64,000 nucleotides of DNA from Alkalilimnicola ehrlichii (GCF_003399765.1 NZ_NFZV01000001.1:1-64000), one strand, 5' to 3'; counted from the first letter of the stretch, positions 1 through 9,371 are shown. The notes: generated from the sequence alone by a model not told the origin. Translations and numbers: made by a program.

Positions 1-108
1 GAGGTGCGGGTGCGGGCGGAGAGCGAGGCGGGGCAGGCGGAATCGGAGCCGGTGGCGGTGGTGCCGGCGCCGCTGTACCTCGATACCGGCCCGACGGGCA
101 GCCGATGA
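1..108 (+). CDS. 3' end of a probable T6SS-type effector gene (partial)
   Basis: An open frame enters from the window edge and stops with TGA at 106-108. The visible end is polar and finishes with a VVPAPLYLD motif followed by about seven residues. The 26 bases at 58-83 recur exactly at 1379-1404, in front of the second DUF6708-like gene, so this end and the following gene were duplicated together. The second copy also keeps a hydrophobic segment and a WLRFSPWGK-like motif that recall the C-terminal region of VasX/BTH_I2691-type T6SS effectors. That family assignment is inference, because the body of this gene lies outside the window. Confidence 0.5.
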   Translation, partial: EVRVRAESEAGQAESEPVAVVPAPLYLDTGPTGSR

Positions 109-144
109 GCTCTGACGTGTTATGGGATAGGATGGGGGATGAGT

Positions 145-1128
145 ATGAGTTTTAAGGAGCGACTGGAGTCGTGGCGGCGCAAATTAGATCCGCTGATTCA
201 ACTGCGGTTTCCCGATTGGGAGGTTCTGCGGGCGCCCACGCCGGGGCTGAGGCCGATGCCGGGCAAGAGCCGGGCGGCCAATAGTCGCGAGCTGACGGGG
301 CGAACGTCGGTGGACTGGCAGAATGGGATGTTCGACTGCGACGGACGCTATCTCTTGTGGTCAACGACACCGCTTTTTTTGACCAACAAGGCCAGCTTCA
401 TCCTCGTTGGGAGGATGATATGGTGGGTCTTCCTAGTGTTCGCGGGAATTATCCTGTCAGCTTCGTCTGGGGCAGATTGGGATTGGGCGCTAGGCGCTGC
501 CTTCGTCGGTGTGGGTTTGTTCGGCATCAGTCTATTCATCCGCTTTTGCCTGTCGCCTGGGGTTGAGAAGGTGGCGATTTTCGACCGCGAGACGGGGTTG
601 GTTTACCTGCCGCTGCGGTACCGCTGCGGGCCGATGGTGTGCCGGTTCGAGGACATCAAGGCCTATTATTTCGCCACGCCCACCTTAGCGTTGCATTACT
701 CGGGCGGTATCGACCTGATGCCGGAGGTGTTGCCGCCGGGGGCGCCGCGTCGGGGCTTTCTGCTCGGAATGCAGTCACACAGCGTCGGCTACGGCACGGG
801 GACGCCCGATTCCTGGTGGAGTGTTGTGCATCGGTTCATGACCAGCCCCGAGGCCGAGCCTTGGCACGCGCATCCGGAATGGGCGCTGCGGGTGGAGGCG
901 TACCGCCGGTTGGGGCTGACCATCCCGGAGCTGTACCCCGAAGGGTTAACGCCGCCCTTTGTATGGGGCTGCGCGTTTGGCTATGGAGGCTGGCCCGAAC
1001 ACGTGGAAGAGCACTTCGCGCGCCAGGGTCGAGCGCTGCCGTCGGATTGGCCGCTTGCGTATATCGGCTCGGAAGGTGAGGAAGTACGCCAGCTGAATGG
1101 CAGCCTCATGGTCAAGAAAGCCTCCTAA
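145..1128 (+). CDS. DUF6708-like membrane protein, copy 1 (candidate effector partner or immunity protein)
   Basis: A protein of about 327 residues. The N-terminus is polar, two adjacent hydrophobic helices lie near residues 90-135, and a longer soluble C-terminal half contains the motifs FDRETGLVYLP and ELYPEGL. The ATG at 145 is preferred over 139 because it aligns with the start of the paralogue at 1452 and sits at better distance from GGGGGA. It follows the end of a probable effector gene and is followed by a strong terminator. Proteins of this type are found downstream of T6SS effector genes; a protective or accessory role is inferred from that context. The neighbouring paralogue is very similar along its whole length. 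Confidence 0.6.
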   Translation: MSFKERLESWRRKLDPLIQLRFPDWEVLRAPTPGLRPMPGKSRAANSRELTGRTSVDWQNGMFDCDGRYLLWSTTPLFLTNKASFILVGRMIWWVFLVFAGIILSASSGADWDWALGAAFVGVGLFGISLFIRFCLSPGVEKVAIFDRETGLVYLPLRYRCGPMVCRFEDIKAYYFATPTLALHYSGGIDLMPEVLPPGAPRRGFLLGMQSHSVGYGTGTPDSWWSVVHRFMTSPEAEPWHAHPEWALRVEAYRRLGLTIPELYPEGLTPPFVWGCAFGYGGWPEHVEEHFARQGRALPSDWPLAYIGSEGEEVRQLNGSLMVKKAS

Positions 1129-1166
1129 CGGCTGCTGACTGCGTGCCGGCTGTTTGTGTTCAGACG

Positions 1167-1199
1167 CCCACCGTGCCTTTGTCAAGGCCGGTGGGTTTT
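1167..1199 (+). terminator. Rho-independent terminator after DUF6708-like copy 1
   Basis: A nested hairpin: CCCACCG pairs with CGGTGGG and encloses GCCTT-tgtc-AAGGC, with a single bulged T, followed by TTTT. The same structure recurs at 2472-2507, so it is part of the duplicated unit. Confidence 0.85.
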
Positions 1200-1238
1200 G
1201 TCGTTGTGCCGCCGTAAGCACGACGCGAGACGGAGCGC

Positions 1239-1420
1239 CTGACCAACCCTTGGGTGATCGCCAGCCTCGTCCTGGTCACGGTGGCCGCCGCCGTCTGGGC
1301 CTACTTTGCCAAGAACGACGAGACCGAGCGTTGGCTACGCTTCTCGCCCTGGGGCAAAGCCTGGGACTGGCAGCGGACGTGGTGCCGGCGCCGCTGTACC
1401 TCGACTTGGCCGGCCGTTGA
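1239..1420 (+). pseudogene. Remnant of the duplicated effector 3' end
   Basis: From 1239 one frame reads a hydrophobic segment (LVTVAAAVWAYF) followed by NDETERWLRFSPWGK. At about 1376 the similarity to the end of the first gene (VVPAPLYLD) continues in a different frame, to a TGA at 1418-1420. No start codon or long upstream frame is present. I read it as an orphan effector C-terminus left by tandem duplication, with an internal deletion or frameshift at the join. The hydrophobic segment with a WL..WGK motif recalls the end of VasX-like pore-forming effectors, which is inference. Confidence 0.5.
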
Positions 1421-1451
1421 AGTCGCCATGGGAGAAAAGAAGGACAACGCT

Positions 1452-2432
1452 ATGAGCTTGAGTGAGCGCCTACAAATGTGGCGTCGAAAGTTATTTCCGC
1501 TGATTCAATTGTCATTTCCGGATTGGCGCACGCTCAAGGCGCCGACACCGGGCCTCCGGCCGCTGCCCAAGAACCGGATGCCTACGAGCCGCCAGCTCAC
1601 GGGCCGCTTCCGGGGCGAATGGCAGAATGGGATGTTCGACTGCGACGGGCGCTATTTGTTGTGGACAGTAGAGACGCCGCGGTTTTGGACCAACAAGCCC
1701 AGCCTGATCGATATGGCGCTAATGTTGTCTATGAGCGCTTTTTTTATCTCGGGGGTGATACTTCTTGTGGGAGATTGGGTGTCGGCGTTAGTAGGTGCTT
1801 GTATCGCGTTAGGCTTATTCGGCATCAGCCTGTTCATCCGCTTTGGCCTGTCGCCGGCGACGGGAGAGGTGGCGATCTTTGATCGCAAGACGGGGTTGGT
1901 TTACCTGCCGTTGCCGCACCGCTGCGGGCCGATGGTGTGCCGGTTCAAGGACTTAAAGGCCTACTACGTGACGACCGTGACGCTGGCGCTGCGCTCCTCC
2001 GGTGGGATCGAACTGATTCCGGAGGTGTTACCGCCGGAGGCGCCGTGGAGCGGATTTCGGATCGGGATGGATTCTTACGGCGTGGGCTACGACACACTGA
2101 TGGCCGACCCGTGGTGGAGCATCGTGCATCGGTTCATGACCAGTCCCGAGGCCGCACCCTGGCGCGAGCATCCGGACTGGGCGCGGCGGGTGGAGGCCTA
2201 CCGCCGCTTGGGCTTGACCATTCCCGAGCTGTACCCGGCGGGTTTAACGCGTCCTTTTATTTTCGGGATTGCTTTCGATGAAGAAAGTTGGAGCGAGCAG
2301 GTGGAAGAATACTTTGCGCGCCAGGGGCGGCCGCTGCCGTCGGATTGGCCGGAAGGCTATGTTAGCGCGGAAGGGTTAGCTCGGCGGTTTGCGTACCAAG
2401 CGATCCGACCGACCGCGTCCAAGGCTTCCTGA
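1452..2432 (+). CDS. DUF6708-like membrane protein, copy 2
   Basis: A 326-residue paralogue of the gene at 145. It shares the N-terminal SERLQMWRRKL motif, two hydrophobic helices near residues 95-140, FDRKTGLVYLP and the C-terminal ELYPAGL region. The frame is open upstream to 1254, but those residues belong to the effector remnant. The ATG at 1452 has AAGGA nine bases upstream and matches the start of copy 1. Divergence is spread along the protein and includes the helices, as expected for partner or immunity proteins that follow different toxin ends. No toxin motif is seen in either copy. Confidence 0.6.
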   Translation: MSLSERLQMWRRKLFPLIQLSFPDWRTLKAPTPGLRPLPKNRMPTSRQLTGRFRGEWQNGMFDCDGRYLLWTVETPRFWTNKPSLIDMALMLSMSAFFISGVILLVGDWVSALVGACIALGLFGISLFIRFGLSPATGEVAIFDRKTGLVYLPLPHRCGPMVCRFKDLKAYYVTTVTLALRSSGGIELIPEVLPPEAPWSGFRIGMDSYGVGYDTLMADPWWSIVHRFMTSPEAAPWREHPDWARRVEAYRRLGLTIPELYPAGLTRPFIFGIAFDEESWSEQVEEYFARQGRPLPSDWPEGYVSAEGLARRFAYQAIRPTASKAS

Positions 2433-2471
2433 GGCTAGGTTTATTCTGCAACGGCTGTTTGTGTTCAGACG

Positions 2472-2507
2472 CCCACCGTGCCTTTGCCAAGGCCGGTGGG
2501 CTTTGTT
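2472..2507 (+). terminator. Rho-independent terminator after DUF6708-like copy 2
   Basis: The same nested hairpin as at 1167 (CCCACCG / CGGTGGG around GCCTT / AAGGC), followed by CTTTG. It marks the right end of the duplicated module. Confidence 0.75.
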
Positions 2508-2621
2508 GTTGTGTCGCCGTAAGCGCTACTTTGCGGAGAACTCTGCCGCGCGTTGAGTTTGAGCGCCCGCTTCGGCATACGATAGACTGCCTGCTAAACC
2601 CACCGCGAGGGCTGCAAAACG

Positions 2622-3598
2622 ATGAATAACTTTAAAGCTTTACGTGTGCATGAGGATGGAGCGCGTCTGGAAACGCTGGGCTTGGAGGAGCTCGATGCCG
2701 GCGAGGTGGTTATTAAGGCGGCTTATTCCGGTATCAATTATAAAGACGCCTTGGCGGTTACGGGTAAAGGGAAGATTCTGCGCCGTTTTCCCATGATTCC
2801 GGGTATCGATGTTGCGGGCGAGGTGGTCGAGTCCGGCGACGATCGGTTCAGCATTGGGGAACGGGTGCTGGTTACCGGTTGCGGTTTGGGCGAGAACCAC
2901 GATGGCGGATTCGCCGAGTATGTGCGGGTGCCGGTGGATTGGATGGTCGCTATTCCCTCGGGGCTTAGCGAACGGGAAGCGATGGCTTTAGGCACCGCCG
3001 GTTTTACGGCAACGATGGCCTTGGTGCGGATGGAGGATAACGGCTCTAACCCGAGCCAAGGGCCGATCTTGATAAACGGCGCTAGCGGCGGCGTGGGCAG
3101 CTTGGCGATAGATATCTTCTCTAAGGCCGGTTACAGCGTGACCGCCTTAACGGGTAAGGCGGAGCAGGCAGAGCGTTTGCGTCGGCTCGGCGCCGACGAG
3201 GTGCTGCTGACGAGCGAGCTGGAGTTTGGCACGCGCCCGTTGGAACGGGCCCAGTGGGCCGGTGCGGTGGACAGCGTTGGCGGCGATTTTCTCGCTTGGC
3301 TGACGCGTACCGTGCAGCCGTGGGGCAATATTGCGGCTATCGGTTTGGCCGGGGGCATGCTTTGAATACCACGGTGATGCCCTTTATTCTGCGCGGCGTC
3401 AGCCTCCTGGGGGTGAACTCGGTGGAGTGTGCGTACGACTTGCGGCAGCGTATCTGGCAGCGCTTGGAGACCGAGCTTAAACCCCGGCATTTAGATACCG
3501 TGGTGCGCGGCGAGGTCGATCTGGCAGGTATCGCCGAAACGTGCGAGGCCTTGTTGGCACGTCAGGTAAGCGGCCGCACCTTGGTGCGTTTTTCTTAA
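2622..3598 (+). CDS. acuI: Acrylyl-CoA reductase / YhdH-type NADPH quinone oxidoreductase (frameshifted)
   Basis: A zinc-independent medium-chain dehydrogenase/reductase of the YhdH/AcuI family. The N-terminal GroES-like domain carries SGINYKDALAVTGKGKI and PGIDVAGEV, and the Rossmann domain carries the NADPH-binding GASGGVGSLAID. The family reduces acrylyl-CoA, which detoxifies acrylate from DMSP and propionate metabolism. The first frame stops at 3363-3365, just after GLAGG. The next frame continues with the family-typical LNTTVMPFILRGVSLLG to a stop at 3596-3598. One extra G in the G5 run at 3351-3355 restores a 325-residue protein, the usual length. The 2-methylcitrate synthase gene downstream fits propionyl-CoA metabolism. 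Confidence 0.85.
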
Positions 3599-3639
3599 GG
3601 AAACATAGCCTTATTCTTTTGTCGGCGTCGCCCGCGAAG

Positions 3640-3680
3640 GCCGAACCCAATGCGTTTTACTCGCTGGGTTCGGCGGTTTT
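3640..3680 (+). terminator. Rho-independent terminator after acuI
   Basis: The 10-bp stem GCCGAACCCA (3640-3649) / TGGGTTCGGC (3665-3674) is followed by GGTTTT. It lies 40 bases after the acuI stop. Confidence 0.75.
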
Positions 3681-3853
3681 CCTTAATTTCAATATAAACC
3701 CTGCCATACAAGCCCCATTTCTGGTTACGGATGGCGCGCCCTCGCCTGAGCGGGCGAGCTAGCTGTCGGCTATTGCCGAAGCCGTGCGGCTCGGTTGCGC
3801 GCCACGTGGGCCGACTCTTGGTGCAAGAGTCCACGTCTGAGAGGAGCAGACCC

Positions 3854-4987
3854 ATGGCAAAGGGAAAGCAGCAACTGAGCGGCGCCGGTTTACGTGGCCA
3901 AACGGCCGGTGCGACGGCGCTGTGTACGGTAGGTAAGGCGGGTACCGGACTCACGTATCGCGGTTATGACATCAGAGATCTGGCGGAGCAGGTAAGTTTC
4001 GAAGAAGTCGCTTATCTGCTCCTGAAAGGCGAGCTGCCGACCGCCGAGGCGTTGGATGCCTACCGGGTTCGGCTGGCCGGTTTGCGCGATTTACCGGCGG
4101 CACTAAGAGAAGTGCTGGAGCGTATACCTGCTTCGGCCCACCCGATGGATGTCATGCGGACCGGTTGTTCGTTTCTAGGCACCTTGGAGACCGAGCGGGA
4201 TTTCTCCCAGCAAGAAGCGGTAGCCGATCGCTTGTTGGCGATTTTTCCCTCCATCATCACTTACTGGTACCGCTTCTCGCATGATGGCCAGCGGATCGAT
4301 TGTACGACTCAGGCCGAGTCTCTGGGCGAGCATTTCCTTACTTGTTTGCACGGCAAGCGGCCGGACCCGTTGCATGCCACGGTGATGAACGTTTCGCTGA
4401 TTCTATACGCGGAGCACGAGTTTAACGCTTCCACCTTTACCGCCCGCGTGTGCGCTTCTACCTTGTCGGATATGCACTCTTGTATTACCGGGGCGATCGG
4501 CTCGTTGCGCGGCCCTTTGCACGGCGGTGCCAACGAGGCGGCGATGGAAATGCTGGAGCGTTGGGAAACGGCCGATCAGGCCGAGCGCGAGTTGCTGGCC
4601 AGGTTGGAGAGGAAAGAAAAGATTATGGGGTTCGGACATGCGATTTACCGGGAGTTCGACCCCCGCAACAGCGTGATCAAAGACTGGGCCAAGCGTTTGG
4701 CCGACAATGTCGGAGACACGACTTTGTACGCCGTGGCCGAGCGCGTCGAGGCGGTGATGCAGCGGGAGAAACGGCTGTTCGCTAATGCCGACTTTTATCA
4801 TGCACCGGCGTATCACTTCATGGGGATTCCCACTAAGCTTTTTACTCCGCTGTTCGTCATGGCGCGCACCAGCGGTTGGGCGGCACATGTGATGGAGCAG
4901 CGCGACAATAACCGCATTATTCGCCCCAGTGCCGATTATATCGGCCCGGAATTACGGCCGGTGCCCCCTGTCGAGGCGCGTGGCTAA
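3854..4987 (+). CDS. prpC: 2-methylcitrate synthase / citrate synthase
   Basis: This enzyme condenses propionyl-CoA or acetyl-CoA with oxaloacetate in the cytoplasm. The citrate synthase fold is complete at 377 residues. The catalytic residues are visible: His in GPLHGGANE, His in GFGHAIYREFDPR, and Asp in LFANADFYHAP. The ending FTPLFVMARTSGWAAH...NNRIIRPSADYIGPE is typical of PrpC-type enzymes rather than the hexameric GltA. The ATG at 3854 is preceded by GAGGAG at 3841-3846; the frame is open further upstream but without a ribosome site. No prpB, acnD or prpF lies next to it. Substrate preference cannot be settled from sequence alone. Confidence 0.85.
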   Translation: MAKGKQQLSGAGLRGQTAGATALCTVGKAGTGLTYRGYDIRDLAEQVSFEEVAYLLLKGELPTAEALDAYRVRLAGLRDLPAALREVLERIPASAHPMDVMRTGCSFLGTLETERDFSQQEAVADRLLAIFPSIITYWYRFSHDGQRIDCTTQAESLGEHFLTCLHGKRPDPLHATVMNVSLILYAEHEFNASTFTARVCASTLSDMHSCITGAIGSLRGPLHGGANEAAMEMLERWETADQAERELLARLERKEKIMGFGHAIYREFDPRNSVIKDWAKRLADNVGDTTLYAVAERVEAVMQREKRLFANADFYHAPAYHFMGIPTKLFTPLFVMARTSGWAAHVMEQRDNNRIIRPSADYIGPELRPVPPVEARG

Positions 4988-5140
4988 GGCGTTTGTCGGC
5001 TGTTGCGATGAGGCGGCGCGTGTCCTCGAAGGGGGCGTTCTCGCTTTACTTGTCGGCCGAACCACTACCCCCAATATCGGATACTCAGAAGCCTCTGATG
5101 AGGTTTTGCTACATGAAGCCAAGCCGCCAAGGAGGAAGGC

Positions 5141-5634
5141 ATGGAGGCACCGACAACGACTGGCCGCATTACTCAACGGCATCGGCATGCGACTGAGCAG
5201 ATTCGGCGTGAGCTGGAATACCGCTTAACTTACTTCGCGGAGCATCCGGATCGGATCGACGACCGGCTGGCAGAACTCGATTCGGAGTGGGACATCGAGC
5301 GGTCGTTGATGGCTAACGCCAGTACGCTGGCGCTTGTCGGTACCGCGCTCGCGTTGCTCGGGCGCCGCCGGTATCTGTTGCTTTCGGTGTTGGTCAGTGC
5401 TTTTTGTTGCAGCACGCGGTGCAGGGCTGGTGTCCGCCGTTGCCGCTACTGCGCCGTTTGGGCGTTCGGGCACAGTATGAGATCGAACTGGAGCGTTATG
5501 CGTTGAAGGTGTTGCGTGGCGATTTCGATAAAGCAAAGGATGAGCGCAAGAAGCCGGAAGCGACGTTGGATTTGTTAGGCGGTCGTTCTGCCGCTCATGA
5601 GGAAAGGGGCGCCGGAAAGGCGAGGCGAAGCTAA
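5141..5634 (+). CDS. DUF2892-like small inner-membrane protein (frameshifted)
   Basis: The N-terminal half (HPDRIDDRLAELDSEWDIER) is soluble and acidic. It is followed by a short hydrophobic segment (ANASTLALVGTALALL and LLLSVLVSAF), then LLQHAVQGWCPPLPLLRRLG, and an end with ERYALKVLRGDFD. This arrangement is typical of YgaP-transmembrane/DUF2892 proteins, whose function is unknown. The frame breaks in the T5 run at 5401-5405. One more T joins SAF to LLQHAV and gives about 164 residues. A strong AAGGAGG at 5129-5135 sets the start. Confidence 0.7.
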
Positions 5635-5648
5635 GCCGCCTCGCCTTT
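5616..5648. terminator. Bidirectional terminator between convergent genes
   Basis: A 12-bp perfect inverted repeat, AAAGGCGAGGCG (5616-5627) / CGCCTCGCCTTT (5637-5648), spans the end of the DUF2892-like gene and precedes the end of the leftward barrel gene at 5663. The A and T flanks can serve both directions. Confidence 0.7.
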
Positions 5649-5662
5649 CTGCTCGGCGCGTA

Positions 5663-6145
5663 TTAGAAGTGAAAGATGAGATTGGCTTGCAGCGAGTTGA
5701 TGTTGTCGCGGATAACGTACTCGCCCCGCAGTTCCAGTTCGCGGTTAATGGCGTAACCGAGCCCGGCCCCGACCATCAGGCCGTCGTCGTCGCCAAGATC
5801 CAGACCGGCCCGACCGATGAGGTCCAGCTCGGGCGTTAGGCCGTAGGTGAAAACCGCCGTGGTCCATAGCCCTTTGAAGGATGTGCTACCGGGTACGCCG
5901 CTGGGCGACATATTGCCGGTGTCCATATAGCCGACTTCGACGGCGAGTTCGACCGGGTGTAAGTCCACCATGTCCAGCTTGTAGCCGCCCAGGAACTGGA
6001 AGCCGGTGCCGTCGTCGAGGTTCGAGGCGGAATTGTGACTGATGCCCCCGCCAATATACGCGTTACTGGGGTCGAAGCCTTGTGCTATTGCCGGGCTGCC
6101 GGCGATAGCGAGCGAAAGGCCTAGTGCGGATGCGATTCTCTTCAT
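5663..6145 (-). CDS. Small outer-membrane beta-barrel protein, copy A
   Basis: A 160-residue exported protein. A Sec signal peptide (MKRIASALGLSLAIAGSPAIAQ) is followed by an eight-stranded-barrel pattern: YIGGGISHN, FQFLGGYKL, VELAVEVGYMDTG, GLWTTAVFTYGL, LIGRAGLDLGDDDGL, GAGLGYAINRELELRGEYVIRD and a final LQANLIFHF. The terminal aromatic residue is the usual signal for outer-membrane insertion. The family resembles OmpA/OmpW-size porin-like barrels of unknown function. It has a tandem paralogue 180 bases upstream (6326-6799), with the DLGDDDGLM and GEYV.RD segments almost unchanged. A GAGGAAG site precedes the ATG. Confidence 0.75.
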   Translation of the reverse strand: MKRIASALGLSLAIAGSPAIAQGFDPSNAYIGGGISHNSASNLDDGTGFQFLGGYKLDMVDLHPVELAVEVGYMDTGNMSPSGVPGSTSFKGLWTTAVFTYGLTPELDLIGRAGLDLGDDDGLMVGAGLGYAINRELELRGEYVIRDNINSLQANLIFHF

Positions 6146-6290
6146 GTTTATCTTCCTCAGTCCTAAGGCCGTCGCGTCTTCGCCTGTGAGATGTCGTCAG
6201 GCGAAAGTCTCGCGACTTAAAACGCAATAGTTTGTTGCATCGGTTAGGCGCAGTTTGGGCGGGAAAAGGCTGCGCGTTTTGTTACACGCG

Positions 6291-6318
6291 GCCGTGGGCC
6301 GGGCGACCGGCCCACGGC
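6291..6318 (-). terminator. Hairpin after barrel gene copy B
   Basis: The 12-bp perfect stem GCCGTGGGCCGG / CCGGCCCACGGC has a 4-base loop and lies 8 bases after the stop of the leftward gene at 6326. There is no clear T tract, so it may be a processing or attenuating hairpin between the two barrel genes. Confidence 0.55.
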
Positions 6319-6325
6319 GAGCGGG

Positions 6326-6799
6326 TTAGAAGTGAACGACGAAGTTGGCTTGTAGCGAGTCGGTTTCGTCGCGCACGACGTATTCGCCGCGGATTTCAAA
6401 GGCGACGTTGACCCGGTAGCCGGCGCCGATGCCGAACATCAAGCCGTCGTCGTCGCCGAAGTCGGCACCGAGCCTACCGAGAATGCCGAATTCGGGCGTG
6501 ACGGGGTAGCGGGCGACGCCGGTCAGCCACAGGCCGTCGGCATTGGTTTCCTGCCCGTTGCTTTCGAAATCGCCGCTATCGGCATAGCCGAGTTCTACGC
6601 TGAGGTCGACCAGCCCGGTCTCTACCGGCAGGTTATAGCCGCCGAAGAACTGAAAGCCGGTGGCGTCGTCCCAGCCGCTGAGCTGATTGCGGGTGATCCC
6701 GCCGCCGGCGTAGAAGTCGGTCATTTGTACGGCGAGCGCCGTTGCCGGCGTGCTGAGGGCGGCGCAGGTCAGTAAGGCGGCCAACGATTTCTTCTTCAT
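6326..6799 (-). CDS. Small outer-membrane beta-barrel protein, copy B
   Basis: A 157-residue paralogue of the gene at 5663. It has a Sec signal peptide (MKKKSLAALLTCAALSTPATALA), then FYAGGGITRNQLSGWDDATGFQFFGGYNL, VDLSVELGYADSG, LGADFGDDDGLMFGIGAGYRV, GEYVVRDETDSLQANFVVHF and a terminal Phe. Every strand of copy A has a counterpart here, so the pair arose by tandem duplication. The acidic surface loops fit a salt-exposed envelope, which is inference. A hairpin separates it from copy A, so copy A may have its own promoter. Confidence 0.75.
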   Translation of the reverse strand: MKKKSLAALLTCAALSTPATALAVQMTDFYAGGGITRNQLSGWDDATGFQFFGGYNLPVETGLVDLSVELGYADSGDFESNGQETNADGLWLTGVARYPVTPEFGILGRLGADFGDDDGLMFGIGAGYRVNVAFEIRGEYVVRDETDSLQANFVVHF

Positions 6800-6865
6800 G
6801 TGTGTACCCCTGTTGTTGTAGAGGATGGCATCCTTGAGGCGGCGCGGTCGACGGCCTTAACAGGC

Positions 6866-6896
6866 CGCCGCGCCCGCTAGCAAAGCGGGCGCGGCG
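6866..6896 (-). terminator. Strong GC hairpin downstream of tex
   Basis: A 13-bp perfect stem, CGCCGCGCCCGCT / AGCGGGCGCGGCG, with the loop AGCAA, lies between the tex stop at 6997 and the start of the barrel gene at 6799. It lacks a T tract. It probably ends or protects the tex transcript. Confidence 0.5.
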
Positions 6897-6996
6897 CGCT
6901 ACCTATCGGATACTTGGACCGTGATCCGGCCCGGAAGTTGCGGATGCAGCTGAAGCGCTTGATCGCTACCGGGCTTGGGGGCGCCGAGGCGCTGCT

Positions 6997-9295
6997 TCAA
7001 CCTTTCTTAAGACGTGCGAAGGCTTCGGCCATCGCGCCCATGGGGGCCGCTTCCGCTGGTTTGGGCTGACGGTTGCCGCCGCCGCGGGGGCGCGATTCGC
7101 GTTGTCCGCCGCGGCCGCCGGCTTCGCCGGCGCTTTTCTGGAGCTTGCGGCTTAAGCCGATTCGGCGCCGCTTGAGGTCGATTTCCATTACCCGTACTTT
7201 GACGACATCGCCGGATTTGACGACTTCGTGCGGGTCTTTGACGAAACGATCGGCCAGCTCGGAGATGTGGACTAGTCCGTCTTGATGGACGCCGATGTCG
7301 ACGAAAGCACCGAAGTTGGTGACGTTGGTGACCACGCCTTCCAGAATCATCCCGGGCTCTAAGTCTTGCAGCGTCTCGACGCCCTCGCGGAACTCGGCCG
7401 TTTTAAAGTCCGGTCGCGGATCGCGGCCGGGTTTTCCAGCTCGGAGAGGATGTCTCGAACGGTGGGCAGGCCGAAACGGTCGTCGGTGTAGTCGGCCGCA
7501 TTCACGCTTTGTACGAACTGCCCATTGCCGATGACTTGTTCGATGCGTTTGCCGGACTGTTCTAAGATCCGCTCGACGACGGGATAGGCTTCAGGGTGTA
7601 CGGCCGATGCGTCCAGCGGTTGTTCGCCATCGCGAATGCGCAGAAAGCCCGCGGCTTGCTCGAAGGTTTTCTCGCCAAAGCGGCTGACGTTCTTGAGGGC
7701 GTCGCGGCTGCGGAAGGGGCCGTGTTGATCGCGGTGCGCGACCAGGCGTTCCGCTAAGGTGCCGGTCAACCCCGAGACGCGGGCCAGCAGCGGTGCGGAG
7801 GCGGTATTCACGTCCACCCCGACGGCATTAACGCAGTCCTCCACGACGGCATCGAGGCTGCGGGCCAATTGGGTTTGGCTCACGTCGTGTTGATACTGGC
7901 CGACGCCGATCGATTTCGGCTCGATTTTGACCAGTTCCGCCAACGGGTCTTGCAATCGGCGTGCAATGGATACGGCGCCCCGTAAGGAGACGTCGAGCTT
8001 GGGAAACTCCTGCGCCGCCAGCTCGGATGCCGAGTAGACCGAAGCGCCGGCTTCCGAGACCATGATTTTCTTCAGTTGCAGTTGCGGCGCTTTGCTCATG
8101 ACTTCGGCCACCAGGCGCTCGGTTTCCCGCGATGCGGTGCCGTTGCCGATGGCGACCAATGCAACGCCGTGCTTTTGCGCTAGCGCGGCGATGGTGGCGA
8201 GGCTTTGGTCCCACTGGTTTTGCGGCTGGTGGGGGTAGATCGTTGCCGTCTCCAGCAATTTGCCGGTAGGGTCGACGACGGCGATTTTGCAACCGGTGCG
8301 CACGCCGGGGTCTATCCCCATCACGGTGTGCGCGCCTGCCGGTGCCGCCAGCAACAAGTCTTTTAGGTTGCGGGCGAATACCTGAATCGCTTCGGCTTCG
8401 GCCGCTTCGCGCAATTGCATCATGAGGTCGGTGTCGAGCCGCATGAGTATTTTTACCGCCCAGGTGTGGCGGACCAGATCCCGTAACCAGCGATCGCCGG
8501 CCGGCCGGCGTCGCGAATACCGAAGTGTTCCGCAACCATGGCCTCGCAGGGGTGGGCGCCGCCTTCCGGGGTGGGAACGTCGAGTTTGAGCCTGACGACC
8601 CGCTCTTTACGGGCGCGCAGCAGGGCCAAAGCACGGTGCGAGGGAATGCGTTTGATGGGTTCGGCATACTCGAAGTAGTCCGAGAACTTGGCGCCGGCTT
8701 CTTCTTGGCCTTTGACGACTTCCGATTCGAGCACGCCGTTGTTCCACAAGAAGTCGCGTAAGCGGCCGATCAGCTCCGGGTCTTCGGCGAATTCCTCTGC
8801 CAATATCGCCCGCGCGCCCTCTAGGGCGGCCGCGGCGTCGTCGATACCGGCTTCCGGGTTTAGGTATTCGCTTGCCCGTACGGTCGGGTCTTGGCTGGGG
8901 TCGCTCATGAGCGCGCGTGCCAGCGGCTCCAGGCCGGCTTCGCGCGCGATCTGGCCTTTCGTGCGGCGTTTTTGCTTGTACGGTAGGTACAGATCTTCCA
9001 GCCGCTGTTTGGTATCGGCCGCGTTGATGGCTTGCGCAAGCTCTTTGGTGAGTTTGCCCTGTTCTTCGATTTGGGCGAGCACGACTTCGCGCCGCTCTTC
9101 CAGTTCGCGGAGGTAGACGAGCCGTTTCTCCAGCTCGCGCAGTTGGGTGTCGTCCAGCCCGCCGGTGACTTCTTTCCGGTAGCGCGCGATGAAGGGTACC
9201 GTCGCGCCTTCGTCCAGCAGGCGTACGGCGGCAGCGACTTGAATGTCTTTGACCCCGAGTTCTCGGGCGATGGTGTCTGTGATCGATCCGCTCAT
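6997..9295 (-). CDS. tex: Tex-type transcription accessory protein (two frameshifts)
   Basis: Tex is a cytoplasmic nucleic-acid-binding protein of the Tex/Spt6/YqgF family. The N-terminal helical part ([41 protein letters not shown]) is typical. The YqgF-like domain has [19 protein letters not shown], a helix-hairpin-helix region follows, and the C-terminal S1 domain carries [19 protein letters not shown]...VHISELAD. Two breaks occur. Near 8495 one base is missing between GRPA and [12 protein letters not shown]. Near 7430, in an AAAACCC context, ELENP should run into [16 protein letters not shown]. Repair gives about 766 residues, the normal length. A basic, glycine-rich tail follows S1. Confidence 0.88.
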
Positions 9296-9371
9296 GTTGC
9301 TCGTTCTGGTCCTGGGCTAACAGGCCGCCGCTGACGGCGGCTAGGCGCGCCGTCAGCGGCGGGGTGAATGT

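Noticed and set aside
3731-3853. Upstream extension of the citrate synthase frame by 41 codons
   Set aside because: The extension has no ribosome site and no similarity to the family; GAGGAG sits correctly before the ATG at 3854.
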